Shown: one piece after another, positions 10,798 to 21,834 of the stretch
Layout: each line of letters starts with the position of its first letter
How positions within the stretch are numbered: the stretch's first letter is position 1
From: Prorocentrum cordatum
Taxonomy: Eukaryota; Sar; Dinophyceae; Prorocentrales; Prorocentraceae
DNA length: 64,000 nt
NCBI GenBank assembly: GCA_963575745.1
Contig: CAUYUJ010015027.1
Coordinates: 796,393 to 860,392, forward strand
Direction of reading: 5' to 3'
The notes under the pieces: model-generated
The model's database searches: none
What the model was told of the DNA's origin: nothing
What the model saw: the letters and a program-made list of their open reading frames with translations, nothing else
Program-made: the position numbers and the translations under genes

Positions 10798-11847
10798 GTG
10801 CATGGCTCAGTGCAGGCGACGTGGCCCATCAACGTTCCGCTGCAGCGCGTGCCGATCGGGCTCGTCGCGCTCGTCGCCCAGGCTATCTGCATGTTCCTCC
10901 CCCTGGCCACCGGTTTATCGCGGTGCCCGCTGCGCTTTATGAGAGTGCGAAGTGCGCGTGTCAAGGGCTCGCTCTGCACGCCCATCCACAAGCTGATAAT
11001 GGAGTGCGTTCTCACGGGCTTCGTCAGGCCGCTCTCCTTGCCAGCGACCGTGTGGGACCCGATGCGACGGCTGCTCATCTCCGTGCTCACGTTCGTGCTG
11101 GACGAGCCAAACATCGTGTGCCACCTGTACCTGTCCCGGAGGCTGGCGCTGGACCGGGGGCGGTGGCTGCTGGCGCCCCACCGCAGGCGTCGCGTTGTAT
11201 TACACGATCTCCTACCTCCTCGTGCCTGTGCGTCTGGTGACATTGCGGCCCTGCTCAAGTCTGTCCAGCTTCTGGTCAACGTGCGCATGTCCGTGCCGTC
11301 GGTGAACCAGGTGTTCCCCGTCGGCTGCTGCGCAGGCTCTGATCTGCAGAAGGTGTCTGGCTATACCAATTCTCTCGCTAGCTCTTCTGGTCCGCGCAGT
11401 GTCCTCACTGCCTCCTCGCCTACGCCGCCGCGTGCGGCTGTGAATTCGTCCATCGCGTCCGACCTCGACTTCGAGACCGAGCTTTGCTTGTTCGAGGAAT
11501 TGGCTGCTCGTCAGTGTCCTCCCGATCTGCATGCCGAACATCTGCAAGACCGCCGAGCAGGTGGTCTTCCTCATGTGGCCTCGGCGTCGTGCATTTCGGC
11601 GCCCCCTTCGGCGTCGGCGGGTTCTGCGGCATCCCCACCGCGTGCTATCTCGACGCCGAGTGGTTCTTCTGGCGCCCGTTGTTTTCGGTGCGGGGGCTCC
11701 ACGGTGTTCATCCGCAACGATCTCCGGCCTTGCGAGTGCCCTGGAGCGCAGATCGACTGGTCGAGCATTCCTGGTTACGCTGACCTCGTCTTTGTCGAAG
11801 ACTCCGACGGCGACCATGCCAAGGCCAGCAATGACGACAACACCTGA
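10798..11847 (+). CDS. Hypothetical 349-codon ORF downstream of SL-like site
   Basis: Open from ATG at 10798 to TGA at 11847. The first 170 residues are hydrophobic and basic. The rest is Ser/Pro/Ala-rich and ends with a Cys cluster (CFRCGG, then CEC) and an acidic tail. No family is recognised. The DNA is GC-rich, so long frames by chance are common here, and an overlapping frame is also open to 11240. In favour are the SL-like site upstream and the CTC arrays at both sides (10592 and 12327), which mirror the LINE loci. It may be a retrocopied gene or an element ORF. Function unknown. Confidence 0.35.
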   Translation: MHGSVQATWPINVPLQRVPIGLVALVAQAICMFLPLATGLSRCPLRFMRVRSARVKGSLCTPIHKLIMECVLTGFVRPLSLPATVWDPMRRLLISVLTFVLDEPNIVCHLYLSRRLALDRGRWLLAPHRRRRVVLHDLLPPRACASGDIAALLKSVQLLVNVRMSVPSVNQVFPVGCCAGSDLQKVSGYTNSLASSSGPRSVLTASSPTPPRAAVNSSIASDLDFETELCLFEELAARQCPPDLHAEHLQDRRAGGLPHVASASCISAPPSASAGSAASPPRAISTPSGSSGARCFRCGGSTVFIRNDLRPCECPGAQIDWSSIPGYADLVFVEDSDGDHAKASNDDNT

Positions 11848-11850
11848 AGA

Positions 11851-12006
11851 GTAACGACACGGACAAGGACATTGTCAAAGATAAGAACAATAATAAGGAC
11901 AAAAACAATGACCCAGACAACGCCATGGTCAAGGAAGGCGACGAAGACAACGACGGGGACAATGATAATATCAAGGATACGGACAAAGACAAGAACACGG
12001 ACATTG
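11851..12006 (+). repeat. Imperfect GACAA-type low-complexity tract
   Basis: A-rich variants of GACAAnGAC repeat through the stretch. Bases 12007-12326 show no supported gene. Confidence 0.6.
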
Positions 12007-12326
12007 TCACGTACCTGGGCGACGTCGCCGCTCCTCCTGCATGGTCTATGGGAGATCACATCTGGCTTCACGGCCTCAATACAGCCTCGCTGAACGGCAC
12101 GGGTGGTGTCATCTCACAGCTGCACGCTGGCCGCGACCGCTTCGGAGCCCAGGTCCACTCGGGGAAAACCGTCGCCACAAAAATCCACAACCTCATCAAA
12201 GTCATTACTTCGAGTTTTCCTTCGAGGACTTCTTCACCATGTTCGTCGGCTTCGTCGCCTTCGAAGACATGAGCGGCGCCGCGGCGCCGGGAGGAGGGAC
12301 CCGCGCTCCCGAGCACGATCGACTCC

Positions 12327-12385
12327 TCCTCCTCCTCCTCCTCCTCCTCCTCCTCCTCCTCCTCCTCCTCCTCCTCCTCCTCCTC
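12327..12385 (+). repeat. (CTC)n array
   Basis: Pure CTC triplets. It is the 3' bracket of the SL-like/ORF locus. Bases 12386-12912 are GC-rich, with no feature I can support. Confidence 0.95.
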
Positions 12386-12912
12386 CGCCCCGGAGGGGCA
12401 CCCCCATAAGTGGGGTGTCGGGCCAAAGCGCCCCCTGGCGGAGGCGGGGACCGCCGGGTCTTCGGGGGACAAGTCCCCGCGCCCGGGATGGCCCCCAAAG
12501 CGGGGTCCCCTTCCCGGGGGGCCCCCGGCCACGCAGCCTCCCACGGGAGCCTGGCTACTCACCCAGGTGTCCCCCGTGGGAGTCGTGGCTGGGGTGTCCG
12601 TCTTCCCCGTCGTGTCGTCGCCGTCGCTGTCGTCGTCTGTCGTGTCGTTGCGGGCCCCTGGGGTGGGTGGTGGGGGTGTGGTGGGGCCTGGCCCCTGTCC
12701 GTTCTGTCGGGGGCCGGGTGTTTCCGGCTGGGTGTTGTCCGTCCGACAGAACGTGGCGGGGGAGCTGGCCCTGCCACCCCCGTGCTGCCCGCTTGCGGGG
12801 GGCCCGCCCGCGCCGTGAGCGCCCGGCGGCCCGCGGCGCGCCGCGGCCGCGGCGGCGCGCGCGTCTGTTTTCGGGCCTGTGGCCAATCGGCCTTGACTTG
12901 TTCGTCAGGCGG

Positions 12913-13012
12913 CGTCTCATCTCATCTCATCTCATCTCATCTCATCTCATATCATATCCTTCTCCTCCTCCTCCTCCTCCTCCTCCTCCTCCTCCTCCTC
13001 CCTCCGCCTCCA
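12913..13012 (+). repeat. (TCATC)n pentamer followed by (CTC)n
   Basis: About eight TCATC pentamers (12916-12957) pass into CTC triplets (12961-13010). Confidence 0.9.
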
Positions 13013-13034
13013 TTCCCTCTCTTCCCCCTTATAG

Positions 13035-13795
13035 GTAATCCCCCCCTGTCGCACCCCGAGGCCAGTCGAAAGGGCGGACTGCGCTTTTCGCCAGAGATTT
13101 CCTCACCACCCACGGCCCTGGAGCTTAGACTTTGCAAGAGGTTGACGGATGGAGGGCGCGCCGTTTTCAAAATGCGAGTCACGCCTGAGCGCCGCGCACA
13201 TTCGCTATAAAAGTGTGCAAGGATTCCACGGATGGAGGGCAACCCGTTTTCAATATATGTGGAAGTCGCTTCGGTGCCGCTTGTCTTGAAGTTTCGCAAA
13301 AGCTTCACGGATGGAGGGCCGCTTCCTCCAAAAATGTGGCTATCGTTCCACCGCCGCGCACATTTGTTTTAAAAGTTTGCCAACGCTTCACGGACGCAGG
13401 GCGGCTCTTTCTCAAAATGTGGTTCTCGCTATAGCGTCGCGCACATCCGCTTCAAGAGCTTGCAACAGCTTTAAGGTTTCCACGATTAACGTCCAAGAGA
13501 TGGTGAGTCGGCACGACGTCGGAACGCCAGGGCGCAACAGACACGTTGATTCGCGGTGTTGAAGTCCCAGGATGGCTGTTCTGGCACAAGTTAGGATCGC
13601 CAAGGCGCAACAGTTACGGTAATTCGTGGCGCTGATTTCCCTGAAATGGCGTTCTGGCACAATTCAAGAGTTTCAAACGGTTCTTTCCCAAAGGAGCATT
13701 TCCTCGAGTGGGGCTTAATCCGAATAGGGGCTTACGAAGCGGGAATTGAGAGGAAAGTTGATTGCAAGGTCGTTGGCATTGGATTTAAACTGGTC
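13035..13795 (-). mobile_element. Family A composite repeat, copy 1
   Basis: On the minus strand this has the full Family A order. A (GAG)n head lies beyond 13795, followed by the leader (minus-strand GACCAGTTTAAATCC) and units with GTGCCAGAACxCC and CTGGGACTTCAACACCGCGAA (about 13480-13660). Four units of about 82 bp follow with GCCCTCCATCCGTGAA and the GCGAGAGCCACATTTTG-type block (13080-13440), and the tail is near 13060-13110. No protein is encoded. The short frames through it are chance. Confidence 0.85.
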
Positions 13796-14312
13796 CTCCT
13801 CCTCCTCCTCCTCCTCCCCTCCTCGTCCTCCTCCTCCTCCTCCTCCTCCTCCTCCTCCTCCGCCTCCTCCGCCTCCTCCCCGTCCTCCTCCTTCCGCCTC
13901 CTCCTGTATTGGATTTACATTGGTCCGCCTCCTGCTGCTCCTCCTCCTCCTCCTCCCTCCTCCTCCTCCTCCTCCTCCTCCTCCTCCTCCTCCTCCTCCT
14001 CCTCCTCCTCCCCTCCTCCTTTTTCTTCCTCCTCCTCCTCCTCCTTTTCCTCCTCCTCCTCCTCCTCCTCCTCCTCCTCCTCCTCCTCCTCCTCCTCCTC
14101 CTCCCTCCTCCTCCTCCTCCGCCTCCTAGCGGCATCGCGGGTCCCTTTGCCTCTCCTTCCTTCCCTCCCTCTTCCTCCCCCTCCTTATCCTTCCTTCCTT
14201 TCTTCCTTCCTTCTCCTCCTCCTCCTCCTCCTCCCCCTCCTGTTCCTCCTCCTTTTTCTTCTCCTCCTCCTCCTCCTCCTCCTCCTCCTCCTCCTCCTCC
14301 TCCTTCCTCCTG
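13795..14312 (+). repeat. Long imperfect (CTC)n array with Family A head fragment
   Basis: About 500 bp of CTC/TCC triplets. A second fragment of the Family A leader (ATTGGATTTACATTGGTCC, minus orientation) lies inside at about 13905-13930, suggesting an older copy or a duplication through the array. Confidence 0.9.
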
Positions 14313-14634
14313 GGCGCCCAAGCCGTTGCGCCCAGCTTCCCTATGATTTGGTGGTCGGCTGCACTCGCAGCCCGTCACTTCTCCATGTGCGGAGGCCAGT
14401 TTCGTACCCTCGTCCGGCTGTCGAGTCATCCAGCCGTCGTGGTCGACGAACCGGCGTGCCGCAGCAAATTGGCCCTCGCCCCAAGGCGCGCGGCGACAGC
14501 CCACTACGTAGGCAGGCCGCCCCCGGCCCGCCTCAGCAGGGGTCCCGGACGAGGCGGGCCGCCGCGACGCCTCCGCACCGGGCGGCGGCGGTTGCTTGCG
14601 GTCGACGACGCCGGCGGCGGCGGCCGTGGCTGCT

Positions 14635-14635
<1 letters not shown>

Positions 14636-14666
<31 letters not shown>

Positions 14667-14735
14667 ACATCGGATCAATATTTGAAGGCCCCGGGGCCCT
14701 AGATTCCGAAACCCTGGAAAAATGTAGACGATGGG

Positions 14736-14790
<55 letters not shown>

Positions 14791-14793
14791 CGA
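14636..14793 (+). repeat. Two (GAC)n arrays
   Basis: GAC triplets at 14636-14665 and 14733-14793 are separated by about 70 bp of unique sequence. Bases 14313-14635 hold no supported feature. Confidence 0.95.
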
Positions 14794-15039
14794 CGAGTGG
14801 ACGAGCGGACGAAACTATACTACAAACGCAATGGCGATTGGCAGAGCGAGTGGCGGCACAATTACACAAGGTGGACAAGACTCGACGCAGCTTGGAATCC
14901 GGAGGTCCACGACACCCGACCAGTAAAGCGCAGACCTGGTGGGCAACTCAAGCGGTGGCGCGACGACATTTCACAGCTCATCTACCACACCACTGGGGAG
15001 GGCACCAAATGTTGTTACATTATTCCTGTGATCAAATAG
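14794..15039 (+). pseudogene. LINE reverse transcriptase C-terminal fragment (RTE/Jockey-like tail)
   Basis: An 82-codon frame ending in TAG at 15037-15039 carries the signature found at the extreme C-terminus of many LINE ORF2 proteins. It has a WR.....RW segment (SEWRHNYTRWTRLDAAWNP) followed by RRPGGQLKRWRDDI, like the family pattern R+xGRPxKRWxDDI. Upstream the frame enters the (GAC)n array, so only the tail of the protein is present. That fits 5' truncation during retrotransposition. It is unlike the C-termini of LINE-1 and LINE-2, so it belongs to another LINE lineage. Confidence 0.6.
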
Positions 15040-15843
15040 CTGGGAGCACGCCATCCTCCAGCACATGGAGCGAACAGCCCCGACACACCCGCGCTGCCCA
15101 TGAGGGGCCCGGTGGCCGGCCAGCCGGAGGACTCGGCGCGCTCTGCTCCGCTCCGCGGGACCGCCACAGGAAGAAGCAAGCAGAAGAATGAGAAGAAGAA
15201 TAAGAAGAAGCAGAAGAAGAACGCAGAAACAATTCGCGAGGCGCCTTTGAAATCTAGGGGCCCCAACCCTGGAGTGCTGATATCTGTGATGGTTTGTGGT
15301 CCTTTCCGCGGCGGGTTGAGGCGTGTCATTCCAGACCCCGCCGCGTCGTGAAGAAATTACGGCGGAAGGCTTTGGGCAATTTCTGGCTTCTGGGGGCTGG
15401 GGTGAAGGAGTCGAGACCTCCAGGAGTCCACGCTGCGGGAAGAAAACACGACGACGCAGGCCACCTGGAGCATCCAACCCCATCTCAGTGACCGGTTTTA
15501 CGCAGTGCGTCGTTGTTTGCTGGCCTCGAGCACCTAAATGCCCCCCCAACGGCCGAAATCATGGCGATGGACCCCCCCCGCTGTCCTCGTCGCGTCGCCC
15601 GGAGGACCCAGGCAGCGAGGGAGGTCGTCACCGTCACAGTCGCCGTTGCCGTCGCCGACAGCCATCAAAGGCACGCAGGCCCGCAAGTGCACGCACGCGA
15701 GAGAGCTCCTCCCTCGTCGTCCTCCTCCCTCCTTTTCTTTCCTTGCGCGCTGGATATTGGTGGCGGGCAGCCAGTGCCGAAGGGTCTTCTCGCCACGGTT
15801 GGGCACAGCGTCCCCGCTCTTAGGGTCGACGATGTGGGCTTCC
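15040..15843. other. No supported gene
   Basis: Apart from an A/G-rich GAAGAA tract (about 15172-15225), which could be the tail of the LINE fragment, nothing is recognisable. Confidence 0.6.
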
Positions 15844-16494
<651 letters not shown>

Positions 16495-17243
16495 GGGGAA
16501 GCGGCGCGGGTCCTCCGGCGGCAGCCCCAGCCGTGGCCGCGCACCCCGGGGACCCGCGGGCAGCCGCTCGCCCCGGCCGCCGGCCTGTCGCCGCAGGAGG
16601 CGCGCCGCCTCGAGGCCGCGCTGCAGGAGGCGCAGCAGTAGCAGCCAGGCCATGCCGGAGCGGACAGGCGCATGATCCCAGACCCCGTTTGGCCCCCGGG
16701 CCCTGGCTGCCCCCCCCTGGCCTGGTTCCGCCCTCCCGGCCCCCTGGGCCTTGCCGCCCTCCGTCGCCCTCCCCCCCCCCGCTCTCCTTTCCCCCTCCTG
16801 GTCTCCCCCCTGGGCCGCCCTCCTCCGCCTTTCCCCTGCCCTCCTCTCTCCCTCTGCCCCCGGGCCGCCTTGGGCCTTGTTTGGCCTCTGCCCCTGGCTG
16901 GCCTGGCCTGGTCCGCCCTCCCGCCCCGGCCTCTACAGAGCCATCCTGCGCCTCCGCCCGCTGCGCAGCAGCCCGCTCCCAACGGGGCTGCCGGGGGCTG
17001 CCCCCGCGCGGCACTCCACCAGCTGCGTGCCGGGGGGGGGGGCGCCGGAGGGCGCCCTCCCGGGGGGGACGGAGGGCGTGCGCCTCCCGCGTGGCGTCGG
17101 GCGTCACCCTCCATGCCCTCGGCCGTGGGGAGGGCCACCGCGTGGCAGGCAGCCGCCCGCGGAAAGAGACGGCCGCGCCGGGCGGCCTGGCCGGCCGCGG
17201 GGCGTCGACTGGGCGCGCCTCGTGAAGCCGCGCGGAAGGAAGG
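16495..17243. other. GC-rich DNA, no supported gene
   Basis: Extremely G/C-rich with C runs and G runs. Long frames exist on both strands, but none has balanced composition or a motif. Confidence 0.6.
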
Positions 17244-18085
17244 AATGAGGAGGAGGAGGAGGAGAAGGAGGACGAGAGAAAACCCAAGGCGCATAAACGA
17301 TGCTGAAATACACACTCCCTCCGACATCTTCCTTTATAGACCCCATACAACTGACATATTTTCATTGCGGGAGTACCCCATTGGAAAACAGCCGCATGAT
17401 CAAGCAGTGGCGAAGCGTCCTGGCTTGCCTATAATTAGCCCTATAAGCAATGTTCTAAGAACCGATTGCGGTTTCCACGAAATGTTATCAGAACATATCT
17501 GGCGGAGCATTTCTTGTTTTATCACATCGGGCTTGTGTTCTAAGAACAGTGCTTTTGGTTTTAGAACATTTCTAGGTTCTAAAAACATTTCGTGGTAGAA
17601 CTATAGGAATACCGGGACGGTTGGTCCCTGCTCAACATGAGAATCTTCAATTTTGCCGAGACGCCGCGCTTGGGATTTCAACACCGCGCATCAGTGTGAC
17701 TGTTGCGCCCAGACAATCTTACGTCGTGCCATAGCACCAATCCTGGGATTTCAACCGCATGCACCCTATCACAACGAATGATCATGGCGCTAAGGCGAGA
17801 GCCACATTTTGAGAAGGAACCGTTGTCCATCCGCGAAACCGCTGCACATGTTCAAGACGAATGTGGGCGGTACCAAGACAAGAGCGGCATTTTGAAAATG
17901 GCCCGCCCCCCATCCGTGACATTGTTGGAAAATTCCCAAACGAGTGCGCGATCCGCTAAGGCGAGAGCTACATTTTGAAAACCACCCGCCCTCAATCCGC
18001 GGAGCTGTTGCAAATTCCAAGTTTCAAAGCCATGAGTGGTAATGAAGTCGCAGGCGAAACGCCAAGCCCGCCGTTTTTTCCCCCA
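17244..18085 (+). mobile_element. Family A composite repeat, copy 2 (interrupted)
   Basis: A short GAG head at 17244, the leader AAACCCAAGGCGCATAAACG (about 17280), and the conserved stretch through CATTGGAAAACAGCCG (about 17380). An insertion follows at 17400-17640. Then come units of about 73 bp (17640-17760), three of about 82 bp (17780-18000) and the tail with GCCATGAGTGGTAATGAAGT (about 18030). Confidence 0.85.
17400..17640. mobile_element. 241-bp AT-rich inverted-repeat insertion (hAT-like MITE?)
   Basis: It interrupts Family A copy 2 at a point where the other copies are continuous. CATGA occurs at both edges (17395-17399 and 17636-17640), like a target duplication. Termini a few bases inside are CAGTGGCGAAGC and GGTTGGTCCCTG, an imperfect inverted pair resembling hAT ends, although hAT elements usually make 8-bp duplications. 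Internal inverted repeats are CCACGAAATGTT (17475-17486) and AACATTTCGTGG (17584-17595). Much more AT-rich than its surroundings. Encodes nothing. Confidence 0.6.
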
Positions 18086-18144
18086 CATCCTGACTGGGGT
18101 TCTTGTTTTCCCAGAACATCCTCTCCTTCTCCCTCCCGCCTCCC

Positions 18145-18240
18145 GCCTCCCATATCAATACCATGCTTACCACTCCAGCCTCCCATATCATACCATGCCT
18201 ACCATTCCATACCATACCTACCATACCATACCATACCCTC
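18145..18240 (+). repeat. (CCATA)n-like pentamer tract
   Basis: Variants of ACCATACC and CCATATCA repeat irregularly up to the first 77-bp unit. Confidence 0.8.
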
Positions 18241-18445
18241 CAGGGAGGCCCCGCCTGAGCGAGGAGGGTATCGGAAACCCATACCATTTACATGGATTCG
18301 TGCCCTTCCCACCTCTCCAGGGAGGCCACGCCTGAGCGAGGAGGGTATCGGAAACCCATACTATTTACATGGTTTCGTGCCCCTCCCACCCCTCCAGGGA
18401 GGCCCCGCCTGAGCGAGGAGGGTATCGGAAACCCATACAAGGGGC
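18236..18445 (+). repeat. 77-bp tandem repeat, three units (left cluster)
   Basis: Unit landmarks GCCTGAGCGAGGAGGGTAT recur at 18253, 18330 and 18407. The unit also includes ATTTACATGGTTTCGTGCCC and GGTATCGGAAACCCATAC. The same unit reappears at 22868-23335. Confidence 0.95.
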
Positions 18446-18499
18446 ACGCGTGCCAAGGATCATACAATCGCGGATGCGAGACAGACGGCAGATGGCAAT

Positions 18500-20470
18500 G
18501 GCGCCAAGGTCCGGTAGGGGGGGTGGGGGGGCGCGCAGGGAAGCACGGAGGCAAGGGGAGGGGGGCGCAGGGGAGGAGCGGGGGGAGAGGGCGCACGGTC
18601 GGAATGAAGTGAGGGGAGCCCGGGGAAGGCGGGGGAAGCACGGGGGAGAAGGCGCGGAGGCCCGGGAAGAATGGGGGGAGCACCGGGGCAACGGAGAGGG
18701 CGCAGGGGACGGGCGGGGGGAGAGCGCACGGTCGGAATAAGGGGAGGGGCCTCCGGGAAGATGGGGGGCACGGGGGCAAGAGGAGGGAGGCGCAGGGGAG
18801 GGGCGGGGAGGGCGCACGGTCGGAATAAGGGGGGGGGGTCCGGGGAGGGCGGGGGGAGCACGGAGGGGAGGAGCGGGGGGAGGGCGCACGGTCGGAATAA
18901 GGGAGGGGGGCCCGGGGAAGGCGGGGGGGGCACGGAGGAGAAGGCGCGGGGGCCCGGGGAGCGTGGAGGGAGCACGGGGGCAAGAGGAGACAAGCGCAGG
19001 GGAGGAGCGGTGGAGGGGGACACACGGTCGGAATAAGTGGAGGGGGGCCCGGGGAGGGCGGGGCGGGCACGGGGGGCAGGGCGGGGGAGCCCGGGGGGCG
19101 TGGGGGGAGCACGGAGGCATCGGGAGAAGGGCGCAGGGGAGGGGCGGGGGGAGGGCGCACGGTCGGAATAAGGGGAAGGGGCATCCAGGCAGACGGGGGG
19201 CACGGAGCCAAGAGGAGGGGGGTGCAGCGGGGGGATGGCGCACGGTCGGAATAAGGGAGGGGGGCCCGGGGAGGGCGGGGGGAGCACGGAGTAGAAGGCG
19301 CGGAGGCCCGGGAAGACTGGGGGGAGCACGGGGACAACGCCAGAGGGGCGCAGGGGAGGAGCGGGGGGAGGGCGCACGGTCGGAATCAGGCCAGGGGGGC
19401 CCGGGGAAGGGGGGGCACGGAGGCAAGAGGAGGGAGGCGCAGGGGAGGAGCGGGGGGAGGGCGCACGGTCGGAAGAAGAGAGGGGGGCCCGGGGAGGACG
19501 GTGGGAGCGTGGAAGGGGAGGAGCGGGGGGGGGCGCACGGTCGGAATAAGGGGAGGGGGGCCCGGGGAGGGCGGCGGGAGCACGGAGGAGCAGGCGCGGG
19601 AGTCTGGGGAGCGTGGGGGGAGCACGGGTGCAAGGGGAGAGGGGCGCAGGGGAGGAGCGGGAGAGGAGGGGCGCACGGTCGGAATAAGGGGGGGGGCTCG
19701 GGAAAGGCGGGTGGAGCGCGGGGGAGAAGGCGCGGAAGCTCGGGGAGCGTGGGGGGAGCACGGGGCGAAGGGAGCGGGGCGAATGGGAGGAGCAGGGGGG
19801 CAGGTGCACGGTTGGAATAAGGGGAGGGGGGCCCGGGGACGGCGGGGGAAGCACGGGGGAGAAGGGCGCGGGGGCGCGGGGAGGGTGCGAGGAGGACGGG
19901 GGCAAGAGGAGGGAGGCGCAGGGGAGAGCGGGGGGAGGAGGGGGGGGGGGGCGCACGGTCGGAATAAGAAGTGGGGGGGGCTCGGGGACGGCGGAGGGAG
20001 CACGACGGAGGAGAAGGCGCGGGGGCCGGGGGGCGTGGAGGGAGCACGGGGGCAAGGAGAGAGGGGCGCAGGGGAGGAGCGGCGGGGGAGCGCACGGTCG
20101 GAATAAGGGAAGGGGGGCCCGGGGAAGGCGGGGGGAACACGGGGGACAGGGCGCGTGGGCGTGGGGAGGGTGGGGGGAGCTCAGGAGCAAGGAAAGGGGG
20201 GCCATGGGGAGGAGCAGGCAGGGGGGCGCACGGTCGGAATAAGAGAAGGGGGGCTCGGGGAACGCGGGAGAAGCACGGGGGAGAGGGCGCGGGGGCCCGG
20301 GGTGGGTGGGGGGAGCACGGGGGCGGGAGAGGCGCGCAGGGGAGGAGCGGGGGAGGGGGCGCACGGAAGGAATGGGGAGGGCGGGGGGAGCACGGCGGAG
20401 GGCGCTTGTGGAGGCCCAGGGTGGGGGGAGCACGAGTGCAAGGGGAGGGGGGCGCAGGGAAGGAGGGGGG
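18500..20470 (+). repeat. G-rich satellite with GCGCACGGTCGGAATAAGG core
   Basis: Sixteen cores lie between 18591 and 20359. Spacings are 133, 88, 72, 136, 135, 83, 134, 89, 72, 138, 133, 147, 139, 136 and 133. The 133-88-72-136 series recurs as 134-89-72-138 about 648 bp later, so there is a higher-order period. The plus strand is mostly G with many runs of four or more. The very long Pro-rich minus-strand frames are artefacts. Confidence 0.95.
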
Positions 20471-21730
20471 GGCCAGCACGACCATCAGCATGACCGCCAG
20501 CACGACCAGCCACCAGCACGACCACCAGCACAAGAACCAGCACGACCACCAACACGACCAGCAGCACCTCCAGCACTACCAACCACCAGCGAGGGCCGGG
20601 GGAGCACGGCGGAGGGCGCTTGTGGAGGTTCAAGGTGGGGGGAGCACGAGTGCAAGGGGAGGGGGGCGCAGGGAAGGAGCGGGGCGCCAGCGCGACCACC
20701 AGCCAGACCGCCAGCGCGGGCAGCAACCATCACGACCACCAGCACAAGAACCAGCACGACCACCAACACGACCACCAGCACCTCCAGCACTACCAACCAC
20801 CAGCACGACCACCAGCACGACCACCAGCACGACGACCAGCACAACCACCAGCACGACCACGAGCACGACCAGCCACCAGCACGGCCACCAGCACCTCTAC
20901 AAGCACGACCTCCAGCACAACCACCAGCACGACCACCAGCACGAGCACCAGCACATCCACAAGCACGACCAGCCACCAGCACAACCACCAGCATGACCAC
21001 CAGCACGACAAGCAGCACAACCACCAGCACAAGGGAGAGCAGCAGGCCCAGCCAACAGCACCGGGCCAGCAGCACGACCACCAGCAGGACCACCAGCACC
21101 TCCAACAACCACGACCACCAGCACGACCAGCCAGCACCACCAACCACCAGCACGACAACCAGCACAACTAGCAGCACGACCACCAGCACAACCACCAGCA
21201 CAACCACTACCAACCACCAGCACGGCCACCAGCACATCCACAAGCACGACCACCAGCACAACCACCAGCACGACCACCAGCACGACCAGCCACCAGCACG
21301 GCCACCAGCACCTCCGCAAGCACGACCACCAGCACAACCACCAGCACGACCACCAGCACAACCACCAGCACGACCACCAGCAGGACCACCAGCAGGACCA
21401 CCAGCATGACCACCAGCACGACCAGCCAGCACCACCAACCACCAGCACGACAACCAGCACAACCAGCAGCACGACCACCAGCACAACCACCAGCACATCC
21501 ACTACCAGCGACCAGCACGACCACCAGCACATCCACCAGCACGACGACCAGCACAACCACCAGCACGACCACCAGCACGACCAGCCACCAGCACGGCCAC
21601 CAGCACCTCAACAACCACGACCACCAGCACAACCACCAGCACGACCACCAGCACAACCACCAGCACAACCACCAGCACAACCACCAGCAGGACCACCAGC
21701 ACGACCACCAGCAGGACCACCAGCAGAGCG
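20471..21730 (+). repeat. (CAGCACRACCAC)n minisatellite
   Basis: A 12-bp unit with frequent shortened or variant copies. A piece of G-rich satellite sits inside at about 20595-20690. The array ends in AGAGCGCACGGTCGGAA (about 21724), a satellite core, so the minisatellite lies inside the satellite field. Confidence 0.95.
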
Positions 21731-21834
21731 CACGGTCGGAAAGCTGGCCGCTCCCGCCTTGCGGTGTGGGCCGTGCGAGACCTCTCTGACACAGTGTCTG
21801 GCACAGTCTTTGGCCCCCTTCTCCAGTGCCTGGT

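Noticed and set aside
18365-20533. Minus-strand 722- and 657-codon Pro/Arg/Ala-rich frames
   Set aside because: They lie wholly in the G-rich satellite, two frames are open at once, and composition follows the repeat.
20485-21680. Minus-strand Val/Leu/Trp-rich frames resembling membrane proteins, and plus-strand Gln/His-rich frames
   Set aside because: The 12-bp unit has a length divisible by three, so frames stay open. The hydrophobic pattern is the translated repeat.
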